From: Peteryoungia wuzhouensis
Lineage (GTDB): Bacteria > Pseudomonadota > Alphaproteobacteria > Rhizobiales > Rhizobiaceae
DNA length: 64,000 nucleotides
Direction: 5' to 3'
NCBI RefSeq assembly: GCF_003205195.1
Contig: NZ_QJRY01000001.1
Span: 992,001-1,056,000, forward strand
Shown: positions 8,690 through 17,085 of the stretch, piece by piece
Layout of the letters: the number at the start of each line of letters is the position of its first letter
Position numbering within the stretch: position 1 is the first letter of the stretch
Position numbers and translations under genes: made by a program
Notes under the pieces: model-generated
The model's database searches: none
Told to the model about the DNA's origin: nothing
What the model saw: only the letters and a program-made list of their open reading frames with translations

Positions 8690-9513
8690 GATTGAAACAG
8701 ATCCCCATCAGCGCCTGGGTCGGCATCTTTGGCATCGCGCTAGCCGTCTTCTGTGCGCTCTTCGCCCCCTTCATCGCGCCCTATGGCGAGCGTGAAATCG
8801 TCGGTGCCGTCTGGGAACCGATGGGCGGCACCTATCTGCTGGGCACCGATAATCTCGGCCGCGACCTGCTCTCGCGCATGATCTACGGCACGCGCACGAC
8901 ACTGACCGTGGCGCTTGCTGCCACCGTCATCTCGTTCTCCCTCGGCATCTTCCTCAGCTTCACCGCTGCCGTTTCGCGCGGCGTGATCGACCAGACGCTG
9001 TCGCGCTTCAACGATCTGATGATGTCGATCCCGACGCTGATCTTCGCGCTCGTCGTTCTGGCAGTCCTGCCGCAGAACCTCTTCGTGCTGATCCTGGTCA
9101 TGGCGATCCTCGATTCCACCCGCGTCTACCGCCTCGGCCGCGCCGTGGCACTCGATGTCGCGGTCATGGAATTCGTCGAAGCGGCCAGGCTGCGCGGCGA
9201 AGGCACGCTGTGGATCATCTTCCGCGAAATCCTGCCCAATACGCTCTCTCCTCTGCTCGCCGAATTCGGCCTGCGCTTCGCCTTCTCGATCCTCTTCCTC
9301 TCCACCCTCTCCTTCCTCGGCCTCGGCATCCAGCCGCCGGCGGCCGATTGGGGTGGCATGGTGAAGGACAACAAGGACGGGATCATCTTCGGCATTTCCG
9401 CAGCGCTCGTGCCCGGCTCGGCCATTGCCGCACTTGCTGTCTGCGTCAACCTGGTGGTCGACTGGCTGCTCGGGCGCACATCCAGCCTGAAGGGAGGCCG
9501 TGGCGATGTCTGA
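8686..9513 (+). CDS. ABC transporter permease, DppC/OppC type
   Basis: The 275-residue protein carries the hallmark of DppC-type permeases early on: LGTDNLGRDLLSRMIYGTRTTL at about residues 49-70. Five or six membrane segments follow, and the ATPase-contacting loop FVEAARLRGEGTLWIIFREILPN is near residue 165. It pairs with the preceding DppB-type permease (ATGA overlap) and its 3' end overlaps the ATPase gene by 8 bases, so the importer is expressed as one unit. The ending [13 protein letters not shown] is short compared with many relatives, which is not unusual. Confidence 0.88.
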   Translation: MRLKQIPISAWVGIFGIALAVFCALFAPFIAPYGEREIVGAVWEPMGGTYLLGTDNLGRDLLSRMIYGTRTTLTVALAATVISFSLGIFLSFTAAVSRGVIDQTLSRFNDLMMSIPTLIFALVVLAVLPQNLFVLILVMAILDSTRVYRLGRAVALDVAVMEFVEAARLRGEGTLWIIFREILPNTLSPLLAEFGLRFAFSILFLSTLSFLGLGIQPPAADWGGMVKDNKDGIIFGISAALVPGSAIAALAVCVNLVVDWLLGRTSSLKGGRGDV

Positions 9514-11137
9514 ACTCCTCACAGTCCGCGATCTCAAGATCGAGGCCACATCCTATCCGCCGGGCGAACCGCCCAAGGACATCACCATCGTCGAAGGCGT
9601 CTCCTTCAGCCTGCCAAAGGGCCGCGTCCTCGGCCTGATCGGCGAATCCGGTGCCGGCAAGTCGACCATCGGTCTGTCGGCACTTGCTTACGGACGCGGC
9701 AGTGTGCGCATCACCGGCGGCGAGGTCCTGCTGAACGGTCAGGACATCCTGAAGCTCGGAAAATCCGGCATTCGCAAGCTGCGCGGCGACCGGGTCTGCT
9801 ACGTCGCGCAATCGGCCGCCGCCGCCTTCAACCCGGCCCATCGGCTGGGCGACCAGGTGATCGAAGCAACCGTCGCGCACAGGCTGATGACGATCGAAGA
9901 GGCCCGCGCCCGCGCCACCTACCTCTTCGGTGTGCTCGGCCTGCCCGATCCGAAGACTTTCGGTGATCGTTACCCGCACCAGGTCTCCGGCGGCCAGTTG
10001 CAACGCGCCATGACCGCCATGGCGCTCTGCTCCAACCCGGAATTGATCGTCTTCGACGAGCCGACGACCGCACTTGACGTCACCACCCAGATCGACGTTC
10101 TGGCCGCGATCAAGCACGCAATCGAGGAGACGCATACGGCCGCCCTCTACATCACCCATGACTTGGCCGTGGTTGCACAGATCTCGGATGACATCATGGT
10201 GCTGCGCCAGGGCAAGACCGTTGAATACGGCACGACCCAGCAGATCATCGAGGCGCCGGGTCAGGAGTATACGCGCGCGCTGGTCAATGTCCGCCAGGCC
10301 CGCAAGGAGGAAGCCACCGACCAGAGCGATCGACAGCTCAAGATCGAGAATGTGACGGCCGGCTATTCCAACGGCTTCAAGGTGCTGCACGACGTGTCCC
10401 TGCACCTGCCCAAGGGCCAGACACTCGCCGTCGTCGGCGAATCCGGCTCCGGCAAGTCTACCCTAGCGCGCGTCATCACCGGCCTCCTGCCGCCCGTCTC
10501 CGGCACCGTCACCTTCGACGGCAAGGCGCTGACGCCGGCCTTGAAGCAACGCAGCCGCGATGATCTCAGGCGTATCCAGCTGATCTACCAGATGGCCGAT
10601 ACCGCCATGAACCCGCGCCAGACTGTGCGCGACATTATCGGGCGGCCGCTCACTTTCTATCACGGACTGCATGGCTCAGCGAAAACTGCCCGCGTCAAGG
10701 AGTTGCTGGAGCACATCGAGATGGGCTCCGGCTTCGTCGATCGCTATCCGGCGGAGCTGTCGGGCGGGCAGAAGCAGCGCGTGGCGATTGCCCGAGCGCT
10801 CGCCGCCAAACCCGAACTCATCCTCTGCGACGAACCCACGTCAGCGCTCGATCCGCTGGTGGCGGAAGGCATCCTGTCGCTGCTGATGCGGCTGCAGGCG
10901 GAAACGCAGGTGTCCTACATGTTCATCACCCACGACATCGCCATCGTGCGCGCTATCGCCGACAGCGTGGCCGTGATGCATCGCGGTCGCCTGGTGCGCT
11001 TCGGGCCAAAGTCGCAAGTGCTCTCGCCGCCCTTCGACGACTATACCGACCTGCTGCTCAAATCCGTGCCCGAGATGGAACTCGGCTGGCTGGAGCGGGC
11101 GCTCGCCACCCGCCGCATGGAGAGTGCCGGGCACTGA
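9506..11137 (+). CDS. ABC transporter double ATPase (fused DppD-DppF type)
   Basis: The 543-residue protein holds two complete ABC ATPase domains in tandem. Domain 1 has Walker [10 protein letters not shown] (near residue 48), signature VSGGQLQRA and Walker [13 protein letters not shown]. Domain 2 starts near residue 275 with Walker [10 protein letters not shown], signature LSGGQKQR and Walker [13 protein letters not shown]. In enteric Dpp and Opp systems these are separate DppD and DppF proteins; the fused form is common in rhizobia. It energises the importer encoded just upstream. GGGAGG at 9492-9497 supports the ATG at 9506 over the GTG at 9500. Confidence 0.9.
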   Translation: MSELLTVRDLKIEATSYPPGEPPKDITIVEGVSFSLPKGRVLGLIGESGAGKSTIGLSALAYGRGSVRITGGEVLLNGQDILKLGKSGIRKLRGDRVCYVAQSAAAAFNPAHRLGDQVIEATVAHRLMTIEEARARATYLFGVLGLPDPKTFGDRYPHQVSGGQLQRAMTAMALCSNPELIVFDEPTTALDVTTQIDVLAAIKHAIEETHTAALYITHDLAVVAQISDDIMVLRQGKTVEYGTTQQIIEAPGQEYTRALVNVRQARKEEATDQSDRQLKIENVTAGYSNGFKVLHDVSLHLPKGQTLAVVGESGSGKSTLARVITGLLPPVSGTVTFDGKALTPALKQRSRDDLRRIQLIYQMADTAMNPRQTVRDIIGRPLTFYHGLHGSAKTARVKELLEHIEMGSGFVDRYPAELSGGQKQRVAIARALAAKPELILCDEPTSALDPLVAEGILSLLMRLQAETQVSYMFITHDIAIVRAIADSVAVMHRGRLVRFGPKSQVLSPPFDDYTDLLLKSVPEMELGWLERALATRRMESAGH

Positions 11138-11184
11138 GGACGCAGCACTAAGAACCCCCTCTGGCCTCCTGAGCTTGTCGAAGG

Positions 11185-11300
11185 GCGGCCATCTCCCCCA
11201 CAAGGGGGGAGAGAACATGAGACAAGCTCGGCTCCGCCACTAAGGGCAGCGGCTGGGTTAAGCCCTCCCCCTTGTGGGGAGGGTTTGGGAGGGGAAAACA
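11185..11300. repeat. Palindromic intergenic repeat (C/G-rich hairpins)
   Basis: The 193-base gap between the ATPase gene and the CocE-type gene holds two hairpins built from runs of C and G: TCTCCCCC (11192-11199) with GGGGGGAGA (11204-11212), and CCCTCCCC (11263-11270) with GGGGAGGG (11276-11283) around CTTGT. Very similar modules recur near 52.9 and 54.1 kb. They resemble the intergenic mosaic elements of rhizobial genomes. Transcribed, they would fold and may act as message-processing or termination sites. Confidence 0.6.
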
Positions 11301-11330
11301 ACAAACCCGAATTCCACCTGAAGGCACAGC

Positions 11331-13334
11331 ATGACATCTCGTCCGTTCACCACCATCGAAAACCAGTGGATCACCCTTGCCGACGGCACACGGCTTGCCG
11401 CCCGCATCTGGATGCCGGATGGCGCTGAGAGCGATCCCGTACCGGCCGTCTTCGAATTCCTGCCCTATCGCAAGCGCGACGGAACAAGCCCGCGCGACGA
11501 ATCCACCTATCCGGTCTTCGCCGCCGCCGGCATTGCCGGCGTGCGCGTCGACATCAGAGGCTCGGGCGAATCCGACGGTGTCATCGATGGTGAATATACC
11601 CAGCTGGAACTCGCCAATGCCTGCGAGCTGATCGCCTGGATCGCAGCGCAACCCTGGTCGAACGGCTCGGTCGGCATGATGGGCATCTCCTGGGGCGGCT
11701 TCAATTGCCTGCAGGTCGCGGCGCTGCGCCCGCCTGCCCTCAAGGCGGTCATCTCGATCGCCTCGACCACCGACCGCTACAACGACGATATCCATTACAA
11801 GAACGGCTGCCACCTCTCGGCCCAGCTTTCCTGGGCCGCCACAATGCTTGCCTACCAGTCGCGCTCGCCCGACCCCGAAATCGTCGGCGACCGCTGGCGC
11901 GAGATGTGGATGGAGCGGCTGGAAAACGAACCCTTCTTCCTGGAGGAATGGCTAGAGCACCAGCGCCGCGATGCCTTCTGGAAACACGGCTCGATCGGCG
12001 AGGATTTCTCCGACGTCGCCGTGCCTTCACTGGTCATCGCCGGCTGGGCGGATGGCTATCGCAACACACCGCTGCTCGCCGTCGAAGGCATGTCCGATCG
12101 CTCCAAGGCCCTGATCGGCCCCTGGATCCACAAATACCCGCATTTCGCCTGGCCGAAACCGCGCGCCGATTTCCACGGCGAGGCCATCGCCTTCTGGAAC
12201 CGCTGGCTGCGCGGCGAGGCAAATGGGACCGAGGCCGTTCCGCAGGTGCGCGCCTATATCCTCGACGCCGTAAAACCTGCGCCGCGCCGCGATGTCGATC
12301 CGGGTTTCTGGATCTCCAAGGACAGCTGGCAGGCGCCGGAGATGCAGAATTTCTATGTCGAGGCTTTCGGCTCGCTGACCGAGGGACATCCGGTCCCGCA
12401 TGCGCCCGCGCATCCCGTCACGCTGAAGTCACCGCTCGACACCGGCACCGCCGCCGGCGAATGGTTCACGCTGAAACCGGATGCAGAGCTTGCCGGCGAC
12501 CAGCGCCACGACGATGCGGGATCGCTCACCGTCCAGACGGCACCACTGACCCACACACTCGACATCTTCGGCCGACCGGAACTCTCCGTGATGCTGTCCA
12601 GCGACGCGCCGGTCGCCAATCTCATTGCCCGCATCGTCGACGTGCATCCGGATGGCTCGGCCACCCGCGTCGCCTTCGGTGTGCTGAACCTCACCCATCG
12701 CAACGGCAATGAAGATCCGCAGCCGATGAAACCCGGCGAACCGACGCCGATCCGCCTGACGCTTGATGCCTGCGGCTATCGTTTCCGCCCCGGCCACCGC
12801 ATCCGCCTGTCGCTCTCTTCCGCTTACTGGCCGATGGTGCTGCCGGCGCCAACCGACGCGGAACTGACGCTCGACACCGCCACGCTCGGCCTTGCCCTGC
12901 CGAAGCTCGGCGCGCACGAGACCTTCGAGATGAAGCAGCCGGACAATCCCAATCCGCTGCCGACCTATATCGAACATGCCCCGTCCGAGACCCGCCGCCA
13001 GGTGCTGCGCGACCTCCAGGTCGACCGTACCTCCTATACGATCTACGAGGATACCGGCCTGTTCGAACATCCCGGCACCGGTCTCTCGACACGGCAGGTC
13101 CGCGACGAGATCTGGACGATCTCGCCGGTTGATCCCCAGTCGATGACGGGCACCTCCGTCTGGACCTGCGACATGCAGCGGTCCGGCTGGTTCGTGCGCA
13201 CGGTGTCGACCTCGCGCATCGCCTGCACGGAGACCCACTGGCTGATCAGTGCGTCTGTCATCGCTTACGAAGGTGAGATCAAGGTGTTCGAGAAGACCTT
13301 CCCGCAAAAGGCGATCCCGCGCGATCTGATGTGA
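11331..13334 (+). CDS. CocE/NonD-family alpha/beta hydrolase (X-Pro peptidase-like)
   Basis: The 667-residue protein has the three-part layout of the cocaine esterase / X-prolyl dipeptidyl aminopeptidase family. An alpha/beta-hydrolase core carries nucleophile motif GISWGG with Ser120, DIRGSGESDG near residue 75, and a likely acid and base in AGWADGY (about residue 240) and IGPWIHKYPH (about 268). A helical insert follows, then a C-terminal jelly-roll domain (PELSVMLSSDAPVANLIARIVDVHPDG). It has no signal peptide, so it should act in the cytoplasm. Lying just downstream of a peptide-type importer it may cleave an imported peptide or ester; the real substrate is unknown. It is convergent with the next gene. 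Confidence 0.85.
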   Translation: MTSRPFTTIENQWITLADGTRLAARIWMPDGAESDPVPAVFEFLPYRKRDGTSPRDESTYPVFAAAGIAGVRVDIRGSGESDGVIDGEYTQLELANACELIAWIAAQPWSNGSVGMMGISWGGFNCLQVAALRPPALKAVISIASTTDRYNDDIHYKNGCHLSAQLSWAATMLAYQSRSPDPEIVGDRWREMWMERLENEPFFLEEWLEHQRRDAFWKHGSIGEDFSDVAVPSLVIAGWADGYRNTPLLAVEGMSDRSKALIGPWIHKYPHFAWPKPRADFHGEAIAFWNRWLRGEANGTEAVPQVRAYILDAVKPAPRRDVDPGFWISKDSWQAPEMQNFYVEAFGSLTEGHPVPHAPAHPVTLKSPLDTGTAAGEWFTLKPDAELAGDQRHDDAGSLTVQTAPLTHTLDIFGRPELSVMLSSDAPVANLIARIVDVHPDGSATRVAFGVLNLTHRNGNEDPQPMKPGEPTPIRLTLDACGYRFRPGHRIRLSLSSAYWPMVLPAPTDAELTLDTATLGLALPKLGAHETFEMKQPDNPNPLPTYIEHAPSETRRQVLRDLQVDRTSYTIYEDTGLFEHPGTGLSTRQVRDEIWTISPVDPQSMTGTSVWTCDMQRSGWFVRTVSTSRIACTETHWLISASVIAYEGEIKVFEKTFPQKAIPRDLM

Positions 13335-13344
13335 CGCGCCAACT

Positions 13345-14262
13345 TTAACCCTGCGCGGCGAAACGGGTGACCGCCGCGCAGAGCGCTTCGAACCCGATGC
13401 GCGCGCCGTCACTCATGTGCCGGGCGCGCAGCCAGGCATGCACCATCTGCGGCTCCTCGCGAAACCAGACCTCGACGCCGGCTTCGGCGAGACGGCTTGC
13501 ATAGGCGCGGCCGTCATCGCGCAGCGGATCGAAATGGGCAACCGTGATGAAGGTCGGCGGCAGCCCGGCCAGCGATCGGCTGCGAAGCGGATGGGCGACC
13601 GGGCTGTCATCCGGTGCCTGCAGCACGGCCCTGTAATAAGCGACGTCTGATGTCGTCAGTCCTGGCGCATGGGCCATCTCGGCATAGGAGCCGGACACGA
13701 GATCACCGCCGAGGGCTGGATAGATCAGTGCCTGCCCGACAATGCCCGTCAGCCCCTCGTCGCGTGCGCGAAGCGTCAGCCCTGCCGCAAGATTGCCGCC
13801 GGCGCTGTCGCCGATCAGCACCAGCTTGCGCCCGCTCTCAAGCAGGGATGCGAGCACCGCAAAAGCATCGTCATGGGCAGCCGGCCAGACGTGTTCCGGC
13901 GCCAGCCGGTAATCGACCGACACCAGCTCAGCGCCAGCCTGCTCCGCCAGCTCAGCGCAGATCGCATGATGGCTGTCGAGCGAGCCGACAACAAAGCCAC
14001 CGCCGTGGATGTAGTAGAGCACCCTATCGGTCCGGATATCCTTCGGCCGATACCAGCGCACCGGAATACGGCCCTCCACCCTGTCGTCCTGCGTCACCAT
14101 GCCCGCCGGCAGCGGCCGGTCGAACTGGGCGCAGAGCGCGTCGTACCATTGACGCTGTTGGTCGATCGGAGCCTCCACGGCATCATCGGGGTAGAATGCC
14201 GCGCAGGTGGCGAGAAAATCGAGAATGGCTGGCTCGGTCGGAGCCATCGGGGTGTCGGTCAT
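13345..14262 (-). CDS. Alpha/beta hydrolase, hormone-sensitive-lipase family
   Basis: The 305-residue protein shows the family's oxyanion motif HGGGFVVGS (about residue 89), the SVDYRLAPEHVWPAAHDD stretch, nucleophile motif GDSAGGNLAAG (about residue 150), and a late DPLRDDG and VHAWL that supply the acid and base. This is a cytoplasmic carboxylesterase fold of bacterial HSL type; the natural substrate cannot be read from sequence. The start is taken at 14262 (MTDTPMAPTEP) because the upstream extension is rich in Arg and Cys and unlike the family; an ATG at 14247 is also possible. An inverted repeat CTGCGCGGCG/CGCCGCGCAG lies within its last codons (13351-13381). Confidence 0.85.
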   Translation of the reverse strand: MTDTPMAPTEPAILDFLATCAAFYPDDAVEAPIDQQRQWYDALCAQFDRPLPAGMVTQDDRVEGRIPVRWYRPKDIRTDRVLYYIHGGGFVVGSLDSHHAICAELAEQAGAELVSVDYRLAPEHVWPAAHDDAFAVLASLLESGRKLVLIGDSAGGNLAAGLTLRARDEGLTGIVGQALIYPALGGDLVSGSYAEMAHAPGLTTSDVAYYRAVLQAPDDSPVAHPLRSRSLAGLPPTFITVAHFDPLRDDGRAYASRLAEAGVEVWFREEPQMVHAWLRARHMSDGARIGFEALCAAVTRFAAQG

Positions 14263-14550
14263 GTGCGGTCCGATCGATGCGCAGGTTGCCTTTGGCGTCA
14301 GGTCGAGCCTAATCGCGCACCGCCGGGCAATCCACTCCATTTGCGCCAGCCACCGGCCAAATATGCACGCCGCGCCTGTCCTGTATCCGGCCACCCGCAG
14401 AAACGGGCTTTTCCCAGGAGGCTTTTCATGTCAGGAGAGCCCAGGGCGCGAGTGCCGTAAACTTTAGTACGGGCTCGGGCGGCTTGATTGACGTCTCTCC
14501 TGCTGCAGCGCGATTACGCTGCCGTCCACCGAACCCCCTTTCTTCGCGCA
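14263..14550. other. Intergenic stretch with a possible 10-codon leader ORF
   Basis: No gene of normal size is supported here. The only notable thing is an AGGAGG site (14416-14421) placed 6 bases before an ATG at 14428 that opens a 10-codon frame (MSGEPRARVP) ending at 14460 on the plus strand. Nothing downstream on that strand would obviously be controlled by it. Confidence 0.3.
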
Positions 14551-14580
14551 AACGAAAAGGGCCCCGCAAGCGAGGCCCTT
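14551..14580 (-). terminator. Rho-independent terminator of the PRC-barrel gene
   Basis: AAGGGCC (14557-14563) and GGCCCTT (14574-14580) form a 7-base-pair stem. Read on the minus strand it is followed by TTTCGTT. It lies 25 bases beyond the stop of the PRC-barrel gene, as expected for that gene's terminator. Confidence 0.7.
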
Positions 14581-14605
14581 CCGTCAGTGTTTCCGAACGG
14601 ATCCC

Positions 14606-14998
14606 TTAGATCCAGTAGGGCGGGACGCCGTAATAGTCGTAGACCGAGCGGCCGTTGTTGCGATACCAGTCTTCGCTGTCGTCGCGATATTTCGGCGCGC
14701 CTTCGACCTGTTCCTTGGTCAGGCCGATGCGGTATCCGTCCAGCTGCTCGTCATAGGTCAGGGTTTCCCAAGGCAGCGGGTAATAATCGTCGCCGATGCC
14801 CCAGAAACCGCCGAAGCTCAGGACGGCATAGGCCACGCGGCCGCCGCGCTTTTCCAGAATGATGCGCTGGATGGAGCCGATCCGGTCGCCATCGACGCCA
14901 TAAACAGCCGTGCCTTCGACCTTGTCACTGGCGATCAGGGTCGGGGTGTCCTTCACATAGGGGTCCTTGCCGTCCACGGCGCGGTTAACCTGGTCCAT
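14606..14998 (-). CDS. PRC-barrel domain protein
   Basis: The 130-residue protein has a PRC-barrel domain from about residue 20: TLIASDKVEGTAVYGVDGDRIGSIQRIILEKRGGRVAYAVLSFGGFWGIGDDYYPLPW. PRC-barrels are small beta-barrels also found at the end of RimM and in photosynthetic reaction centres; stand-alone forms such as this one are frequent in rhizobia and often stress-linked. The C-terminus is rich in Tyr and Asp (DDSEDWYRNNGRSVYDYYG). A perfect AGGAGG before the ATG at 14998 fixes the start. It is a single-gene unit with its own terminator. Function is otherwise unknown. Confidence 0.8.
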   Translation of the reverse strand: MDQVNRAVDGKDPYVKDTPTLIASDKVEGTAVYGVDGDRIGSIQRIILEKRGGRVAYAVLSFGGFWGIGDDYYPLPWETLTYDEQLDGYRIGLTKEQVEGAPKYRDDSEDWYRNNGRSVYDYYGVPPYWI

Positions 14999-15152
14999 GG
15001 TATCCTCCTGTCGTTGTTGGTTGTGGTGAATCAACGACCCTGGCCCCAGATGGTTCCCCAAAAGCTACCGGAATTGGCGGCCTTGGAGCGGGTGCTTTCC
15101 GGCTTTTCCGCCCCCCGGCTGGTCTCGACCCGTCACGGTTCCGGCGTGCGTA

Positions 15153-15179
15153 TTGACGTTTACGTCAAGGTTATATAAT
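15153..15179 (+). promoter_or_regulatory. Palindromic operator overlapping the fadD promoter
   Basis: TTGACGT (15153-15159), TT, ACGTCAA (15162-15168) is a perfect 16-base palindrome. Its left half would double as a -35 box, and TATAAT follows at 15174-15179 after a 15-base spacer. Sites of this shape (TTxACGTxxACGTxAA) are the known operator class of the MerR-type regulator LiuR, which controls acyl-CoA and branched-chain amino acid breakdown genes. This match is from memory of the motif class. Confidence 0.6.
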
Positions 15180-15279
15180 TTTTCGAGACTTGCACGACCT
15201 TTGCGCTAGCATGAGGTTCCAGGATAAGGGGAGGAGCCCGCCTGGTGAGCAGACGAGAAGAATGGTTCGGGAGGATAAC

Positions 15280-16986
15280 ATGACGGAAACTATGAGCCGC
15301 CTCAGCGGCCGCGCCGCCGAAAAGATCTGGGTTCAATCCTATCCCGCCTCGGTGCCGGCTGAGATCGCCCCGCATTCTCACCCGTCGCTCGGCGCCCTGT
15401 TCGAAGCGAGCTGCGCGAAGTTCGCCGAGCGGCAGGCCTTCACCAGCATGGGCCGTTCCATGACCTTCCGCGAACTGGAAGACCAGTCCCGCAAGGTCGG
15501 TGCCTGGCTGCAATCGAAGGGCCTCGTCAAGGGCGACCGCGTCGCGGTGATGACGCCGAACATCCTGCAGAACCCGGTCACCGTTTACGGCATCCTGCGC
15601 GCCGGCTTGACCGTGGTGAACGTCAACCCGCTCTATACGCCGCGCGAACTCGAACACCAGCTGAAGGATTCCGGCGCGAAGGCGATCGTCGTGCTGGAGA
15701 ATTTCGCCCATACCGTCCAGCAGGTCGTCGACCGCACGGATGTGAAGCACGTCATCGTCTGCACCATGGGCGACATGCTGGGCCTCAAGGGGCACATCGT
15801 CAATTTTGTCGTGCGCAAGGTGAAAAAGCTCGTGCCGGCCTGGACCATTCCCGGTCATGTCGGCTTCAAGGCCATGCTGGCAGAGGGCAGCAAGCTCACG
15901 CTGAAGCCCGTCGCGGTCGCGCCCGGCGACATCGCCTTCCTGCAATATACCGGTGGCACAACCGGCGTCTCCAAGGGGGCGGCGCTCACTCATGCCAATC
16001 TTCTGGCCAACAAGCAGCAGATCGCACTCTGGCTGGAAGCGGCGCTGGCCGGTGGCAAACGCCCGGATGTGCTAAACTTCGTCTGCGCCCTGCCGCTCTA
16101 CCACATCTTCGCTTTGACCGTGAATTCGCTGATGGGCGTCGCACTTGGCGGCCATAACCTGCTGATCGCCAATCCGCGCGATATTCCCGGCTTCATCAAG
16201 GAGCTGCAGGGGTTCAAGGCGCATGTCTTCCCCGGCCTCAACACGCTGTTCAACGCGATGATGAACAATCCGGAGTTCAAGAAGCTCGACTTCTCCTCGC
16301 TGCTCCTCGTGCTCGGCGGTGGCATGGCCATCCAGCGGCCCGTCGCCGAACGCTGGCTGGAGATGACCGGCCGCCCGATCACCGAAGGCTACGGCCTGTC
16401 CGAGACCTCGCCGGTCGCCACCGTCAACCGCCTCGACGCACGCGAATTCTCCGGCATGATCGGCCTGCCGCTGCCCTCCACCGATATCGAGATCCGCGAC
16501 GAGGACGGCAACACGCTGCCGATCGGCGAGGTCGGCGAGATCTGCATCCGCGGGCCGCAGGTCATGGCCGGCTACTGGCAACGCCCGGAAGAAACGGCCA
16601 AGGTGATGAGCGCCGATGGCTTCTTCCGCTCGGGCGACATGGGCCTGATGGACGAGCGCGGCTATGTGAAGATCGTTGACCGCAAGAAGGACATGATCCT
16701 CGTCTCGGGCTTCAACGTCTATCCGAACGAGATCGAGGAAGTCGCCGTGATGCATCCGGGCGTGCTTGAATGCGCCGCCGTTGGCGTGCCGGACGGGCAT
16801 TCGGGCGAAGCAGTCAAGCTCTTCGTCGTCAAGAAGGACCAGGCGCTGACGATCGATGAACTCAAGGCCCATTGCGCCGCCAACCTCACCAATTACAAGC
16901 GTCCGCGTTACATCGAGTTCCGCACCGAACTGCCGAAGACCAATGTCGGCAAGATCCTGCGCCGCGAATTGCGCGACGAGAAATAA
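15280..16986 (+). CDS. fadD: Long-chain fatty acid-CoA ligase
   Basis: The 568-residue AMP-forming acyl-CoA synthetase has the ATP/AMP loop QYTGGTTGVSKGAALTH near residue 222, the AMP-binding motif TEGYGLSETSPVATVN near residue 368, the hinge region GFFRSGDMGLMDERGYVKIVDRKKDMI, and C-terminal GKILRRELRD with the catalytic lysine. Length and motifs match bacterial FadD. It activates fatty acids to acyl-CoA for beta-oxidation at the inner face of the membrane. GGGAGGAT just before the ATG at 15280 sets the start; a longer frame from 15190 lies within the leader. A LiuR-like palindrome in the promoter suggests control with other acyl-CoA catabolic genes. Confidence 0.92.
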   Translation: MTETMSRLSGRAAEKIWVQSYPASVPAEIAPHSHPSLGALFEASCAKFAERQAFTSMGRSMTFRELEDQSRKVGAWLQSKGLVKGDRVAVMTPNILQNPVTVYGILRAGLTVVNVNPLYTPRELEHQLKDSGAKAIVVLENFAHTVQQVVDRTDVKHVIVCTMGDMLGLKGHIVNFVVRKVKKLVPAWTIPGHVGFKAMLAEGSKLTLKPVAVAPGDIAFLQYTGGTTGVSKGAALTHANLLANKQQIALWLEAALAGGKRPDVLNFVCALPLYHIFALTVNSLMGVALGGHNLLIANPRDIPGFIKELQGFKAHVFPGLNTLFNAMMNNPEFKKLDFSSLLLVLGGGMAIQRPVAERWLEMTGRPITEGYGLSETSPVATVNRLDAREFSGMIGLPLPSTDIEIRDEDGNTLPIGEVGEICIRGPQVMAGYWQRPEETAKVMSADGFFRSGDMGLMDERGYVKIVDRKKDMILVSGFNVYPNEIEEVAVMHPGVLECAAVGVPDGHSGEAVKLFVVKKDQALTIDELKAHCAANLTNYKRPRYIEFRTELPKTNVGKILRRELRDEK

Positions 16987-16999
16987 ATCGATTGAAATT

Positions 17000-17028
17000 G
17001 GGGGAGCTGTCAGGCTCCCCCTGTCTTG
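17000..17028 (+). terminator. Terminator after fadD
   Basis: GGGGGAGC (17000-17007) and GCTCCCCC (17014-17021) form a perfect 8-base-pair stem with a 6-base loop 13 bases after the fadD stop, followed by TGTCTTG. The trailing T-run is weak, but position and strength favour a terminator. Confidence 0.6.
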
Positions 17029-17085
17029 ATAGCGCCTTGTGCTGCGACTAATGTCCCGGGCAACCATGTTAACAGGGACATTCCG

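Noticed and set aside
13351..13381. Perfect 10-base inverted repeat as a terminator for the convergent CocE and esterase genes
   Set aside because: It lies inside the last codons of the esterase and no T-run follows on either strand, so a coding coincidence is as likely.
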